From the NCBI GenBank assembly GCA_005768725.1, contig VAFM01000002.1, positions 434,001 through 498,000 on the forward strand: a stretch of DNA of 64,000 nucleotides, read 5' to 3'. The stretch's first letter is position 1. The number at the start of each line of letters is the position of its first letter. The translations under genes and the position numbers were made by a program. The stretch is from Blastochloris viridis. Its GTDB lineage: Bacteria; Pseudomonadota; Alphaproteobacteria; UBA2136; UBA6156. Below the pieces are notes generated by a model that was not told where the DNA came from, did no database searches, and saw only the letters and a list, made by a program, of their open reading frames with translations. Shown in pieces: positions 9,067 through 17,556 of this stretch.

Positions 9067-9110
9067 GAGAGGAATCCCCTTTTCTTGAAACTGGTTTATT
9101 GAGCGCAATA

Positions 9111-9587
9111 CTAAGCACGTTGCCGCCAGCTGTCCAGCAGCAGCATCACCACACCTACCGTAATCGCGGCATCGGCGATATTGAACGTGAACGGGAACAT
9201 CCCGTTCGGATTGAACAGTAGAAAGTCAACGACCGCACCATGCTGCACGCGGTCTACCACGTTGCCAACGGCACCGCCGATCAACATACCGAGACCCCAC
9301 TGGTGCATCCAGCGCGTGCTTTCGCCCAGCCAGTGAACGAACCAGACGCACGCAGCGACCGCCACAGCACCTAATACCCACGGTCCCCAGGCCACGTCAT
9401 TGAGCAATGAAAAACTCATGCCCCGGTTCCACGCGAACCGGAATCCCACCTCACCCGGCACCAGCCACAACGGCAATGTACCGGCGGTTTCAGCAGCCAG
9501 CGCCCAGGCCTTGCTGGCATAGTCCAGCAGCAGCGCCACTAGCGCCACAGCCAGACCACTCTGGCGCACCATCAGATAGGCCTTCAT
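9111..9587 (-). CDS. lspA: Lipoprotein signal peptidase (signal peptidase II)
   Basis: LspA cleaves the signal peptide of lipidated prolipoproteins in the inner membrane. Four hydrophobic helices and the two catalytic-aspartate motifs are present: 'GGAVGNVVDRV' and 'FNIADAAI'. I place the start at 9587, just after the upstream stop codon, giving 158 residues, close to the usual size. A longer reading would start at 9629 and overlap the upstream gene by 41 bp. The gene serves the several lipoproteins encoded nearby. Confidence 0.94.
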   Translation of the reverse strand: MKAYLMVRQSGLAVALVALLLDYASKAWALAAETAGTLPLWLVPGEVGFRFAWNRGMSFSLLNDVAWGPWVLGAVAVAACVWFVHWLGESTRWMHQWGLGMLIGGAVGNVVDRVQHGAVVDFLLFNPNGMFPFTFNIADAAITVGVVMLLLDSWRQRA

Positions 9588-9588
9588 C

Positions 9589-10299
9589 TTAGTCGCGTGC
9601 ATCGTCATCGTCCTCTTCGGCTTCTTCAATAATCTCGGGCAGATACACGATCGGAACAGAGGTCTTCATACCCTCCGGTACTTCGGGAAAGATCTGCGCC
9701 ATGCTCACGGTACTGGTCTTGTCCACCACCTGCATGGTCTCCGCGCTCCAGCGGCCGTATTCATCACCGATGAGCGCATCCAGATCACGCTCAATGCCGC
9801 GCGTCGCCACGTAAAAATTCTCGCCCAGTTCTTCCACGTAGGTGTCATGCGCCTGGTCAAGCAGCAGCATGGCGCTGCCCAGCAGCTCCAGCGCGCTGTC
9901 GTCGTCCACGTCAAAACTGCGGGCGATCTCGGCCCACTCCGCCATCATTTCACGGTCCACCGGCAGGTCAAAGGTCAGGCCGTCCCCGCTTTCCGAAAGT
10001 TCGGTCTGCGCTTCCGCAATGGCGCGCTCGGGGTGCCAGCCGCTTAATGTGGAAAGCTCGCCGATCTGATAATGCGGCATCATTTCCACGCCGCGCGCAT
10101 CGCGTACCTGCACCACCACAAGGCGGCACTTTTTGGCACGCACGGCCATCAGCCAGCGCCAGTGCCAGTAGGCATGCTCCATGGCTTCGCCCACGGCACG
10201 TGCCAGCGCGGCATCATCAGCTTCTTCCCAGCCTTTCAGGCAGATCTCCAATACGCGGGAGGGCAGGAAGACTTCCTTCGTTTCAATCTCGGGTGCCAA
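9589..10299 (-). CDS. Conserved-looking protein of unknown function between ileS and lspA
   Basis: This is a soluble acidic protein of 236 residues with no signal peptide or membrane segment. The N-terminal half has a basic region ('VRAKKCRLVVVQVRD'), the middle is strongly acidic ('ARSFDVDDDSALELL'), and the tail ends in 'EEAEEDDDDARD'. No family is recognised. Translation most likely starts at a TTG (10297-10299), with AAGGAG 11 bp upstream inside the ileS 3' end, since no suitable ATG exists nearby. It sits in the ileS-lspA operon, 3 bp from ileS. Confidence 0.7.
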   Translation of the reverse strand: MAPEIETKEVFLPSRVLEICLKGWEEADDAALARAVGEAMEHAYWHWRWLMAVRAKKCRLVVVQVRDARGVEMMPHYQIGELSTLSGWHPERAIAEAQTELSESGDGLTFDLPVDREMMAEWAEIARSFDVDDDSALELLGSAMLLLDQAHDTYVEELGENFYVATRGIERDLDALIGDEYGRWSAETMQVVDKTSTVSMAQIFPEVPEGMKTSVPIVYLPEIIEEAEEDDDDARD

Positions 10300-10302
10300 A
10301 AC

Positions 10303-13197
10303 CTAAGCGGCTCCTTGTTGGGTTTTGCGGTCTGCAACGGCTTCGTCACAGCGCAAGCATAGGCCGGATTGCTCCACCTTCCCATAGTAACGCCAGCAAC
10401 GTGGGCACTTATGTCCATCATGTTTGGCCACGCGCAAATCTGAACCTGTGTTCACACGGCTCACACCCAGCACTTCGCGCACCAGTTCGGCATCCGTACC
10501 CGCATCGGCCACGGTAACATCCGCCTCGGTATTGGCCCCGATGCCACCGGCCGCACGCAGCTTTTCAAGCTCGCTGTTCACAGCATCGCGCATGTCAAAC
10601 AGCGCATTCCAGCGGCTGGTATCCACCGTCACCTCCGGCACAGTCTGGAAACGCTCCAGATGCACGCATGCGCTTTCACCATAACGCTCGCGCCAGGCTT
10701 CATCAGTGGTGAACGGCATCACCGGCGCCAGATGCGTCACCAGACCACGGAACACCTGCACCAGCACGGCCAGCGTCGCGGTGCGAGTCGGGCTGGTCGC
10801 GGCGTCGCAGTACAAGACGTCCTTGCGCACATCAAAGTAGAAGTTCGATAGCTCGGTACCGCAGAACTCATACAGCGCGCGGTAACCCTTATGGAACTGG
10901 TACGCATCGTAATGCGCGCGTACCTCACCTAGCACGGTACCCAGGCGGTGCAGCATGTAACGCTCCAGCTCCGGCAAGGCCTGCACATCAAGCGGCATAT
11001 CCTCAACACCGTTCAGGGTGCCCAGCAGCCAGCGGAAGGTATTGCGGAAACGACGGTACGCATCGGCCATGGAATCCATGATCTGCGGGCTGTAACGGAT
11101 GTCCTCGCTGTAGTCGGTCGATGCCACCCACAGACGGATGATATCCATCCCGTACTTTTCCATCAGCTGGTGCGGCTCAACGCCGTTGCCCAGGCTCTTG
11201 GAGAACTTACGGCCTTCACCGTCCACCACAAAACCGCTGGTCACCACGTTCTCATACGGTGCATCGCCATAATTGGCCACGCTGGTCAGCAGCGCCGAGT
11301 GGAACCACCCGCGGTGCTGGTCAGAGCCTTCCTGATACAGATCGGCCGGACGCTTGCCGTCTTCGCGGTGGAAACGCTGCCCCTCGCCGCTCTCGGCACG
11401 CAGCACGTGGGCATGAGACGTCCCGCTGTCGAACCACACATCCAGAATATCCGTCACCGGCTCCACATCGGCCACGGTCAGGCCACGGCTTTCCAGCCAG
11501 TTGGCCGGGAAGAGTTCTGCCACACGGCCGCTTTCGATGCGGCTGTCCCACGCATCAATGGTCTCGGCTTCAATCAGCTTGGCCACATGCTCAAATACGG
11601 CCGGGTCGGTCACCAGACCCTCCGTCACGCCGTCAATGCCGGTCTTCTTGACCATGAAGATCGTGATCGGCACACCCCACGCACGCTGACGGGAAATACA
11701 CCAGTCCGGGCGGTTCTCGATCATGCTGCCGATGCGGTTCATGCCGTACTCCGGCACCCAGTTCACCTTGCGGGCCTCATGGCCTTTGCCGTCCTTGCCG
11801 TAGATGCGTGCCAGGCTGGCATCGCGCAGCGAAATTTCCAGCTCCGGCTGCTCGGCGATCAAACCCTTGATCGGTTTGTCCAGCGTCACGAACCACTGCT
11901 CGGTGGTGCGGAAGATCAGCTTTTCTTTGGAGCGCCAACTCACCGGGTAACTGTGCTGGAAGTCCTTGGCGGACAACAAACGGCCATTCGCTTCAAGCTC
12001 CGCCAGAATCTTCTTCTGCATCGGCCAGATAAGCTGACCCTCGATGCTCTCACCGGTCACGGGCAGATTGGGCGTACCCTTCACGTACTTGCCGGCACCA
12101 TCCACCGGACAGACAAGCTCCAGCCCGAACTGCTTGCCGATCTGGAAATCTTCCGCGCCGTGCGCCGGTGCAATATGCACCAAACCGGTCCCGGCATCAG
12201 TGGTCACATGGAAGCCCTCAACAACAGGCTGCAAGGTGTCATACAGCGGGTGCTTGTACTGCCAGCCCACCAGCTGTTCACCGCTGCGGGTTTCCATCTC
12301 TTGCGGCAACACACGTCCCACGGCACCACGGAAGCTGTCCGCAAGCTCTTTGGCTACCCAGAACGACTCATCAGCCGTACCCAGACGCACATACGTCTCA
12401 TCCACCTTCACCGCCACAGCCCGGTTGGCCGGCAGCGTCCACGGCGTGGTGGTCCAGATCACCAGATGCTCATTATCCCGACCGACGATCGGCAGGGCCA
12501 CATACACAGCCGTGCTGGTCACGTCCTTATACTCAACTTCCGCTTCCGCCATGGCGGTCTCTTCGGCCCAGCTCCACTGGGTGCTGCGCAGGTTCTTCTC
12601 TACCAGACCACGTGCCACCAGCTTGCCCAGCTCGCGCACAATCCCGGCTTCGTTCTTCGGCGCCATCGTCAGGTAAGGGTGTTCCCAGTCGCCAAGGGCC
12701 CCAAAGCGCTGCCAATCGGCCTTCTGCACGTCCACCCACTTCTGGGCGTAGGCACGGCAGCGCGCGCGCAGTTCGGTCTTGGAAATATCATGCTTGCTCT
12801 TGCCCTCGGCGCGCAAATCCTGCTCCACCTTCCACTCGATCGGCAGACCGTGGCAGTCCCAGCCCGGCGCATACGGGCTGTAAAAACCGGCCATGAATTT
12901 GCTGCGCACCACAAAATCCTTCAGGGTGTAGGTCAGCGCGTGACCCATGTGCATGCGGCCGTTGGCATAGGGCGGGCCTAAGTGAACGATATACACCGGC
13001 GCCTTTTCCGCCAGACGCGTGCGGCACAGTTCGTTGTAAACATCGTTGTCCAGCCAGCGCTGTACCCAGCCCGGCTCACGCTGGGCAAGCCCGGCGCGCA
13101 TCGGAAACTCCGTCTTCGGCAGATGAAGCGTGTCGCTCCAGGCGTTCTGCTCGGGCTTTTCGGCTTTTTTACTCACAGCATTTAGGGCTTCGGACAC
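10303..13197 (-). CDS. ileS: Isoleucyl-tRNA synthetase
   Basis: This class I synthetase charges tRNA-Ile. The 964 residues carry the HIGH motif as 'HMGH' (83-86), the editing domain, the KMSKS motif as 'KFSKS' near residue 640, and a C-terminal zinc finger with CPRC and CLRC pairs near residues 930-955. This is the bacterial type with the C-terminal zinc site, so it is complete. It heads the minus-strand operon ileS-unknown-lspA-DUF3035-M16. A 152-bp intergenic region separates it from the divergent gene at 13350. Confidence 0.98.
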   Translation of the reverse strand: MSEALNAVSKKAEKPEQNAWSDTLHLPKTEFPMRAGLAQREPGWVQRWLDNDVYNELCRTRLAEKAPVYIVHLGPPYANGRMHMGHALTYTLKDFVVRSKFMAGFYSPYAPGWDCHGLPIEWKVEQDLRAEGKSKHDISKTELRARCRAYAQKWVDVQKADWQRFGALGDWEHPYLTMAPKNEAGIVRELGKLVARGLVEKNLRSTQWSWAEETAMAEAEVEYKDVTSTAVYVALPIVGRDNEHLVIWTTTPWTLPANRAVAVKVDETYVRLGTADESFWVAKELADSFRGAVGRVLPQEMETRSGEQLVGWQYKHPLYDTLQPVVEGFHVTTDAGTGLVHIAPAHGAEDFQIGKQFGLELVCPVDGAGKYVKGTPNLPVTGESIEGQLIWPMQKKILAELEANGRLLSAKDFQHSYPVSWRSKEKLIFRTTEQWFVTLDKPIKGLIAEQPELEISLRDASLARIYGKDGKGHEARKVNWVPEYGMNRIGSMIENRPDWCISRQRAWGVPITIFMVKKTGIDGVTEGLVTDPAVFEHVAKLIEAETIDAWDSRIESGRVAELFPANWLESRGLTVADVEPVTDILDVWFDSGTSHAHVLRAESGEGQRFHREDGKRPADLYQEGSDQHRGWFHSALLTSVANYGDAPYENVVTSGFVVDGEGRKFSKSLGNGVEPHQLMEKYGMDIIRLWVASTDYSEDIRYSPQIMDSMADAYRRFRNTFRWLLGTLNGVEDMPLDVQALPELERYMLHRLGTVLGEVRAHYDAYQFHKGYRALYEFCGTELSNFYFDVRKDVLYCDAATSPTRTATLAVLVQVFRGLVTHLAPVMPFTTDEAWRERYGESACVHLERFQTVPEVTVDTSRWNALFDMRDAVNSELEKLRAAGGIGANTEADVTVADAGTDAELVREVLGVSRVNTGSDLRVAKHDGHKCPRCWRYYGKVEQSGLCLRCDEAVADRKTQQGAA

Positions 13198-13349
13198 GGG
13201 AAATTCTTTCGTCTACATCATCTGGGGTACATGTGGGATAGGCGCCAAACCTACCGAAAAAGCTGGCGTTTCGCAACCCCCTGTGGCAAAATAGGGACGT
13301 AAATACCAAGGACCATCCCGACATCATTCCGACCAGAGGAGGAACCGAA

Positions 13350-13715
13350 ATGAATGTCTTTTCCCGCTTTCGTAAAATCACTGAAACCGGACCGCCATCC
13401 ATGATCGTGAACCCGTTGATGAAGGCCGAACAGGCCGTCACACGCCAGCGACTGGAACGCCTGACCGACGACGAGCGACGCCTCATCAACGACGCCCTGG
13501 ACATGCTGACATGGGAGGAACTGGAAACCCTTATTCCTGAATCCAATCTCAACCCGACATCCAAAGCCCGTATCGACATGGAAAATACGGTCTTTTACCT
13601 TCAGGACAAAGACGATGACGCCGCAAGAACAACGATCCGGCTGCTCCAGCAGCTTGGCCTGCACACCGCCACCTTTAAACGGCCGGACTTCCGCTTCGAA
13701 GGCCGCAAAGTCTAA
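13350..13715 (+). CDS. Small soluble protein of unknown function
   Basis: This is a charged, mostly helical protein of 121 residues with no membrane segment or signal. It has an excellent Shine-Dalgarno (AGAGGAGGAACC, 6 bp before ATG). Notable stretches are 'RLERLTDDERRLINDAL' and 'LTWEELETLIPESN', which look like amphipathic helices. I do not recognise a family. It is convergent with the truncated ribF: the two stop codons overlap at 13712-13715. It therefore occupies the DNA where the riboflavin-kinase half of ribF would normally lie. Confidence 0.75.
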   Translation: MNVFSRFRKITETGPPSMIVNPLMKAEQAVTRQRLERLTDDERRLINDALDMLTWEELETLIPESNLNPTSKARIDMENTVFYLQDKDDDAARTTIRLLQQLGLHTATFKRPDFRFEGRKV

Positions 13716-14224
13716 AGGGAGCGTAAACGACTCGAGCTCACCACCCCGGCTTCATCCGTTAACAACGGTACAGCCAGGGTGGTGAATTCTGTCCGTGCCT
13801 TGAGGGTCGTCACATCACCCGCCGCCTTGTGCCCGAAACGGAAGTTCTCGCCCACACATACGCCTTTTGCGCAAAGCCAGCCCACCAGCACATCGTCCAT
13901 AAACCGTGCAGGAGACCACCCCGCCACATCCAGACTGAAATCCACCACTGCCACACCGTCCACCTCGGCAAAGGCCAGACGCTGGGTCTTCTCCTCCAGC
14001 GTGGTCAGGCGCTTCAGCGGCACGTCGGGGCGCAGAATACTGCGCGGATGCGGCTCGAACGTCAGCACCACCAGCGGCAGGTGCCGCCACTGCGCTTCGG
14101 CCCGCGCCAGCGCCAGCAGGTGCCGGTGGCCTTCGTGCACGCCGTCAAAATTACCGATGGCCACCACACATCCACCCTCACAGGGCACACTTTGCGGAAA
14201 ATGCACACGCCAGACCATACACAT
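13712..14224 (-). CDS. ribF: FAD synthetase (FMN adenylyltransferase) domain protein, RibF lacking riboflavin kinase
   Basis: RibF normally has about 310 residues: an N-terminal FMN adenylyltransferase and a C-terminal riboflavin kinase. Here only 170 residues are encoded. The adenylyltransferase motifs are all visible: 'GNFDGVHEGH', 'FEPHPRSIL', 'GENFRFGHKAAGD' and the final 'SSSRLR'. The frame then stops at TAG (13712-13714). The expected kinase domain is absent, and the following DNA encodes a different protein on the other strand. Either FAD synthetase works alone with a separate kinase elsewhere, or the gene is a remnant. The start may be 14224 or the ATG at 14218. It lies just downstream of tRNA-Leu. 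Confidence 0.85.
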   Translation of the reverse strand: MCMVWRVHFPQSVPCEGGCVVAIGNFDGVHEGHRHLLALARAEAQWRHLPLVVLTFEPHPRSILRPDVPLKRLTTLEEKTQRLAFAEVDGVAVVDFSLDVAGWSPARFMDDVLVGWLCAKGVCVGENFRFGHKAAGDVTTLKARTEFTTLAVPLLTDEAGVVSSSRLRSL

Positions 14225-14254
14225 CACTCGTCATTGAAAGAAAAAAGAAAAAAC

Positions 14255-14338
14255 TGGTGCCGGTGGTCAGACTCGAACTGACACTCCTCTCGGAATCGGA
14301 TTTTGAATCCGACGCGTCTACCATTTCACCACACCGGC
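14255..14338 (-). tRNA. tRNA-Leu (anticodon CAA)
   Basis: Reading the minus strand gives a 7-bp acceptor stem (GCCGGTG/CACCGGC), an anticodon stem TCGGA/TCCGA with loop TTCAAAA (anticodon CAA), a class II variable arm of about 13 nt, and a T-stem GTCAG/CTGAC with TTCGAGT. The 3' CCA is genomically encoded (14255-14257). A T-rich run follows it before ribF on the same strand. Confidence 0.97.
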
Positions 14339-14397
14339 ACCGGGTACGGATGTGCCAGAAAACGGAGCCTCTGGCAAGAGGCCCCGTGCACCGGGTT

Positions 14398-16233
14398 TTA
14401 CAATCCCAGCTCGTCGGCCAGTTTTTCCGCCTCGGCCAGCCATACACCGGCACTGCTGGCAATCCCCGCTTCCCAGAATTCGCGGCTGTTGGGGTTAAGC
14501 CCGAACGGCTCCATCAGCTCCACCGCACTCTTGGTGCCCCCGGCCCGCAACAGGTCCAGATACAACGGCTCAAACCGGTCACCCAGCCGCGCACGCTGTG
14601 CCATCATGCTCTGCGTGAACAGTTCACCAAAGGCATAGGCATACACGTAGAACGATTCATAACTATAGAAGTGACTCACGTAGCACCACATGTTCTCAAT
14701 GTCGGCATAGGTGAAAGTTTCCCCCTCCGGCCCATAGAAGCGCTTGGTCATCTCCATCCACAGACGCGAGTAATCCTCCTCCATCAGCTTGCCGTTCACG
14801 CGCTCGGCAAAAAACGCCTGCTCAAACTGAGAGAAACAGATCTGACGCACCACGGTGTTCATGAAGTCGTTGATCTTATCCATATACAGCGCCAGCTTCT
14901 CGGTCGGGTCGCTGAGCTGAGACATAAGACTTTCAAATGTCAGCATTTCCCCGAACACACTCGCGGTCTCGGCATACGGCATCGGCGCATGCCACGTCAG
15001 GCTGCTTTGCGCCTCCAGCGCCAGCAGGCCGTGTACGGCATGGCCCAATTCATGCGCCAGCGTCATCACGTCCCCCGCACTGCCCAGGTGGTTCAGCATC
15101 ATATAGCTACGGTCATCCTTGTCCGGCAGCGCCACGGTATAATCAAACGCCCCGCCGCTCTTGTTCGGCACCGGCGGTGCATCCACCCACCCCTTTTTCG
15201 GGTCCAGTACGGTGTCCACCAAGGCACCCAAGGTCGGCGAAAACGCACGATACGCCTTTTTCACCACATCGCAGCTGGTCGCCCAGTCATAAATGGTATC
15301 CGCCGCAAACGGCATCGGTGCATTGCGGTCACTCCAGGCCAGCGTTTCCAGGCCCAGCATTCGCGCCTTCAAGCGGTAAAACCGCTGCGCCAGCTTACCG
15401 GCCTTGTCTTCCACGCCCTCATGCAGCACCTGCACGGTGGCATCGTCCACCATATTGCTCAGGTTCTTTTTCTGCATCGGGTGCGTAAATCCACGCGCCT
15501 TGTCATTGGCCAGATGCGACCCCACATGAACGTTCAGCGTCCGCGCCGCATAAAAATCGTGTTTGGAGGCTTTGAGCTGGGCATTCAGCGCTTTCATCGC
15601 CGCTGCCCGGCGTGCACGGTCGCGATCTTCGGCCATCACGTGCAGAATTTCCGGCAGATTATAGGTCTTACCTTCAAAATCGATCCGCAGGTCACCCTCC
15701 AGTTCGTCCATCAGGTTCGACCACGCGCCTGCACCGAACGGCCCCTGCATGGTCAGCACCGACTCCGCCTCTTCGCCCAGATAATGCGCCTGCACCTTCT
15801 GGTTATGCCGGATGTACGACAGATGCTTGACCACCTGCGGATGACCCATCTGCTGCTCCACCGCGGCATCACTCAGCTTTCCCATTTCCAGGTCAAAGAA
15901 GGTCAGGTGCATCGCGCTGGCCTGGGCCAGTTTTTCGTTCACGCGGCTGGAAACCTTTTCCGCCGCCTTGTCGGCCGAGTTTCGCGCCAGCGTGAGGAAG
16001 AAATAGATCCCGAGCTTCGACCCGCGGCGGTTCAGCGGTTCCATCGCCGCAAACGCCTCACCCAGCTTATGGTCAAGCTTGCCCTTATAGGCCGCTTCAA
16101 ACGCGGCCATACCCTGCACCTGCGCCGCCACATCCGCCTCAATCTGTGGGTCATCGAGACCCTTATACAGTTGTGTCAGATCCCAACGGATCGTCTCGGT
16201 GCCAAGCGCAGAAGAGCTGGTATCACGGGCCAT
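14398..16233 (-). CDS. pepF: Oligoendopeptidase F (M3 family)
   Basis: This is a cytoplasmic zinc peptidase that cuts short peptides. The start is set at 16233 because AAGGAG lies 9 bp upstream and the protein then begins 'MARDTSSSALG' before the conserved 'IRWDLTQLYKG'. A further upstream in-frame extension would run through the structured repeat. The 611 residues match the family. The zinc motif HExxH is present as 'HELGHAVHG' near residue 394, and the downstream glutamate of M3 peptidases falls in 'ASVFGEMLTFE'. It is monocistronic as far as can be seen. Confidence 0.95.
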   Translation of the reverse strand: MARDTSSSALGTETIRWDLTQLYKGLDDPQIEADVAAQVQGMAAFEAAYKGKLDHKLGEAFAAMEPLNRRGSKLGIYFFLTLARNSADKAAEKVSSRVNEKLAQASAMHLTFFDLEMGKLSDAAVEQQMGHPQVVKHLSYIRHNQKVQAHYLGEEAESVLTMQGPFGAGAWSNLMDELEGDLRIDFEGKTYNLPEILHVMAEDRDRARRAAAMKALNAQLKASKHDFYAARTLNVHVGSHLANDKARGFTHPMQKKNLSNMVDDATVQVLHEGVEDKAGKLAQRFYRLKARMLGLETLAWSDRNAPMPFAADTIYDWATSCDVVKKAYRAFSPTLGALVDTVLDPKKGWVDAPPVPNKSGGAFDYTVALPDKDDRSYMMLNHLGSAGDVMTLAHELGHAVHGLLALEAQSSLTWHAPMPYAETASVFGEMLTFESLMSQLSDPTEKLALYMDKINDFMNTVVRQICFSQFEQAFFAERVNGKLMEEDYSRLWMEMTKRFYGPEGETFTYADIENMWCYVSHFYSYESFYVYAYAFGELFTQSMMAQRARLGDRFEPLYLDLLRAGGTKSAVELMEPFGLNPNSREFWEAGIASSAGVWLAEAEKLADELGL

Positions 16234-16302
16234 GCAGGCGTTACTCCTTATTATAGACGCGCAAAATCCCACACCCCCCGTTCCAGCACAACCCCAAAAT
16301 CC

Positions 16303-16422
16303 GGCGCAAAGCGCCGTTGCCCCCGCGCACGAGACATAAACGGACATCCAGGCATGTTTTGACGGGGCGCCGTGTACGGCAAAAGGGTACATCAGCCACG
16401 TCAAAACGTGGTCGGGGGCCGT
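16303..16422. repeat. Dispersed structured repeat, copy 2
   Basis: From left to right on the plus strand: a small hairpin GGCGC/GCGCC (16303-16307, 16311-16315); the box GTTGCCCCCGCGCACG (16316-16331); the outer arm ACGG (16340-16343), which pairs with CCGT (16419-16422); the middle stem TTTTGACG/CGTCAAAA (16357-16364, 16399-16406); and the apical stem GTGTAC/GTACAT (16372-16377, 16387-16392) with an AAAAG loop. The internal-loop sequences 'GGGGCGC' and 'CAGCCA' match copy 3. Stem sequences differ between copies while pairing is kept, which points to selection on the fold. It lies between divergent pepF and the sRNA/hslO region. Confidence 0.8.
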
Positions 16423-16460
16423 CTGAGTCCGCGCTCTTAAGTGCTTCAAAGCCACACAGG

Positions 16461-16476
16461 TGTGACTCATGTCACA
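16461..16476. promoter_or_regulatory. CRP-like operator
   Basis: TGTGACTCATGTCACA is a perfect 16-bp inverted repeat fitting the CRP/FNR-superfamily consensus TGTGA-N6-TCACA exactly. It lies about 60 bp ahead of the sRNA candidate and 190 bp before hslO. Which regulator binds is not known. Confidence 0.6.
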
Positions 16477-16499
16477 ACTACCCCTTCCCAACCTGAACG

Positions 16500-16589
16500 A
16501 ACCTGTTACTGTTCACTCACCCGCGCCTCCTCCCCCCACCCCTCGGCGCGGTTTACAATAAGGCCCGTCCCCCTACGGGCCCTTTTTTT
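16500..16589 (+). ncRNA. Candidate sRNA with an anti-Shine-Dalgarno (CCUCCUCC-type) loop
   Basis: No coding sequence lies between pepF and hslO, yet there is a strong plus-strand terminator (stem GGCCCGT/ACGGGCC at 16562-16568 and 16575-16581, followed by seven T). Upstream of it a perfect 7-bp stem CCGCGCC/GGCGCGG (16521-16527, 16545-16551) closes a 17-nt loop of TCCTCCCC type. C-rich CCUCCUCCC loops occur in known alphaproteobacterial sRNAs, where they block ribosome-binding sites. The 5' end is unknown; I place it near 16500-16510. The CRP-like site upstream could control it. Transcription is inferred, not shown. Confidence 0.55.
16562..16589 (+). terminator. Strong intrinsic terminator with no upstream coding gene
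   Basis: The stem GGCCCGT/ACGGGCC with loop CCCCCT is followed by TTTTTTT (16583-16589). It lies 80 bp before hslO on the same strand, so it must end a separate short transcript or attenuate hslO. Confidence 0.88.
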
Positions 16590-16668
16590 GCCTTGGATTT
16601 TTACGGCTAACCGACACAGATTGCGGCAAGAGTTGCCCCCACGCCCAGAAACGGGTACAAACGCCGCC

Positions 16669-17553
16669 ATGACATCTACACCTGCCAACGTCCTGCTGCC
16701 CTTCCAGTTTCACAACCTGCCCATCCGCGGGCGCCTGCTGCAATTGCACGGGTTGGCCGAGCACATCCCCAGCCTGCGCGAAGCAACCCCCTGCACCCAG
16801 ACCCTGGCCGAACTCCTCGCCGCCGCCGCCCTGCTGGCGCACGACACCAAGCATACCCTGTCCGTCAGTCTGCAGTTGCAGCATGCCGAACTGGGCGCCC
16901 TGATCTTCGCCAACTGCAGCACAACATCCGATTCCCCCGCAACCCTCAAGGCCTACGCCAACCCGGCAGCGCAGGGCACACCGTTCGAAACCCTGGCCAC
17001 CACCGAAGGCGGTATCTTCGCCATCACCATGGAACCGGCCGATCTGTCCAACCGCTACCAGTCGCTGGTGCCGCTCTCCGGCACATCCGCCGCCGAAAGC
17101 CTGGCCTATTACTTCGAGCACTCGGTCCAGACCCCGACCCTCTTCGTGGTCTTTGCCAATACCGAGCAAGCTACAGCCCTGATGTTACAGGCACTGCCGA
17201 CCGCCCAGCACGAGGACCCGATGTCGGACGACGACTGGAACCGCATGAAACTGCTGCTGCAAACGCTCACGCCGCAGGAAGCCCTCGACCCTTCGATCGC
17301 GCCGGAAACCCTGCTCATGCGCCTGTTCGCTGAAGACGACATCAGCACCTTCGAGGCTGAAACCCCTGCCTTCGCCGCCGACAACCCGCGCGCACGTATG
17401 CTGGCCGCACTGGCCGGACTGCCACAGGAAGAACTGGCCGAACTGATGACGCTGGGCACCATTACCCTGACCGACAACACCACCGGCCAGTCGGTGTCGT
17501 TCACGGCCGACGAACTCGCCCACCTGCAAGACGTCCCGACCACCGAGAACTAA
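16669..17553 (+). CDS. hslO: Hsp33-family chaperone lacking the four zinc cysteines
   Basis: Hsp33 is a cytosolic holdase activated by oxidation of a C-terminal zinc centre (CxC...CxxC). The 294 residues keep the family architecture: 'LLPFQFHNLPIRGRL' at the start, the 'LLAAAALLAH' helix, 'DRYQ'-like 'SNRYQSLVPLSG', 'DDWNRMKLLLQTL' and 'LLMRLFAEDD'. At the zinc site the expected CxC is 'FAADNP' (235-240) and the expected CxxC is 'LTDNTT' (267-272), so all four ligands are gone. The protein cannot be a zinc/thiol redox switch. The ATG at 16669 gives the family start; upstream extensions run into the sRNA terminator. sufT follows 3 bp later. Confidence 0.85.
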   Translation: MTSTPANVLLPFQFHNLPIRGRLLQLHGLAEHIPSLREATPCTQTLAELLAAAALLAHDTKHTLSVSLQLQHAELGALIFANCSTTSDSPATLKAYANPAAQGTPFETLATTEGGIFAITMEPADLSNRYQSLVPLSGTSAAESLAYYFEHSVQTPTLFVVFANTEQATALMLQALPTAQHEDPMSDDDWNRMKLLLQTLTPQEALDPSIAPETLLMRLFAEDDISTFEAETPAFAADNPRARMLAALAGLPQEELAELMTLGTITLTDNTTGQSVSFTADELAHLQDVPTTEN

Positions 17554-17556
17554 CCC

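Noticed and set aside
10948..12981. A 677-codon open frame opposite ileS
   Set aside because: Shadow frame of ileS; no family motif and no start signal.
16303..16422. Structured repeat as 4.5S/SRP RNA or 6S RNA
   Set aside because: The SRP domain IV sequence (GGAAG/AGCAGCC type) and the large central bulge of 6S RNA are absent, and there are several copies.
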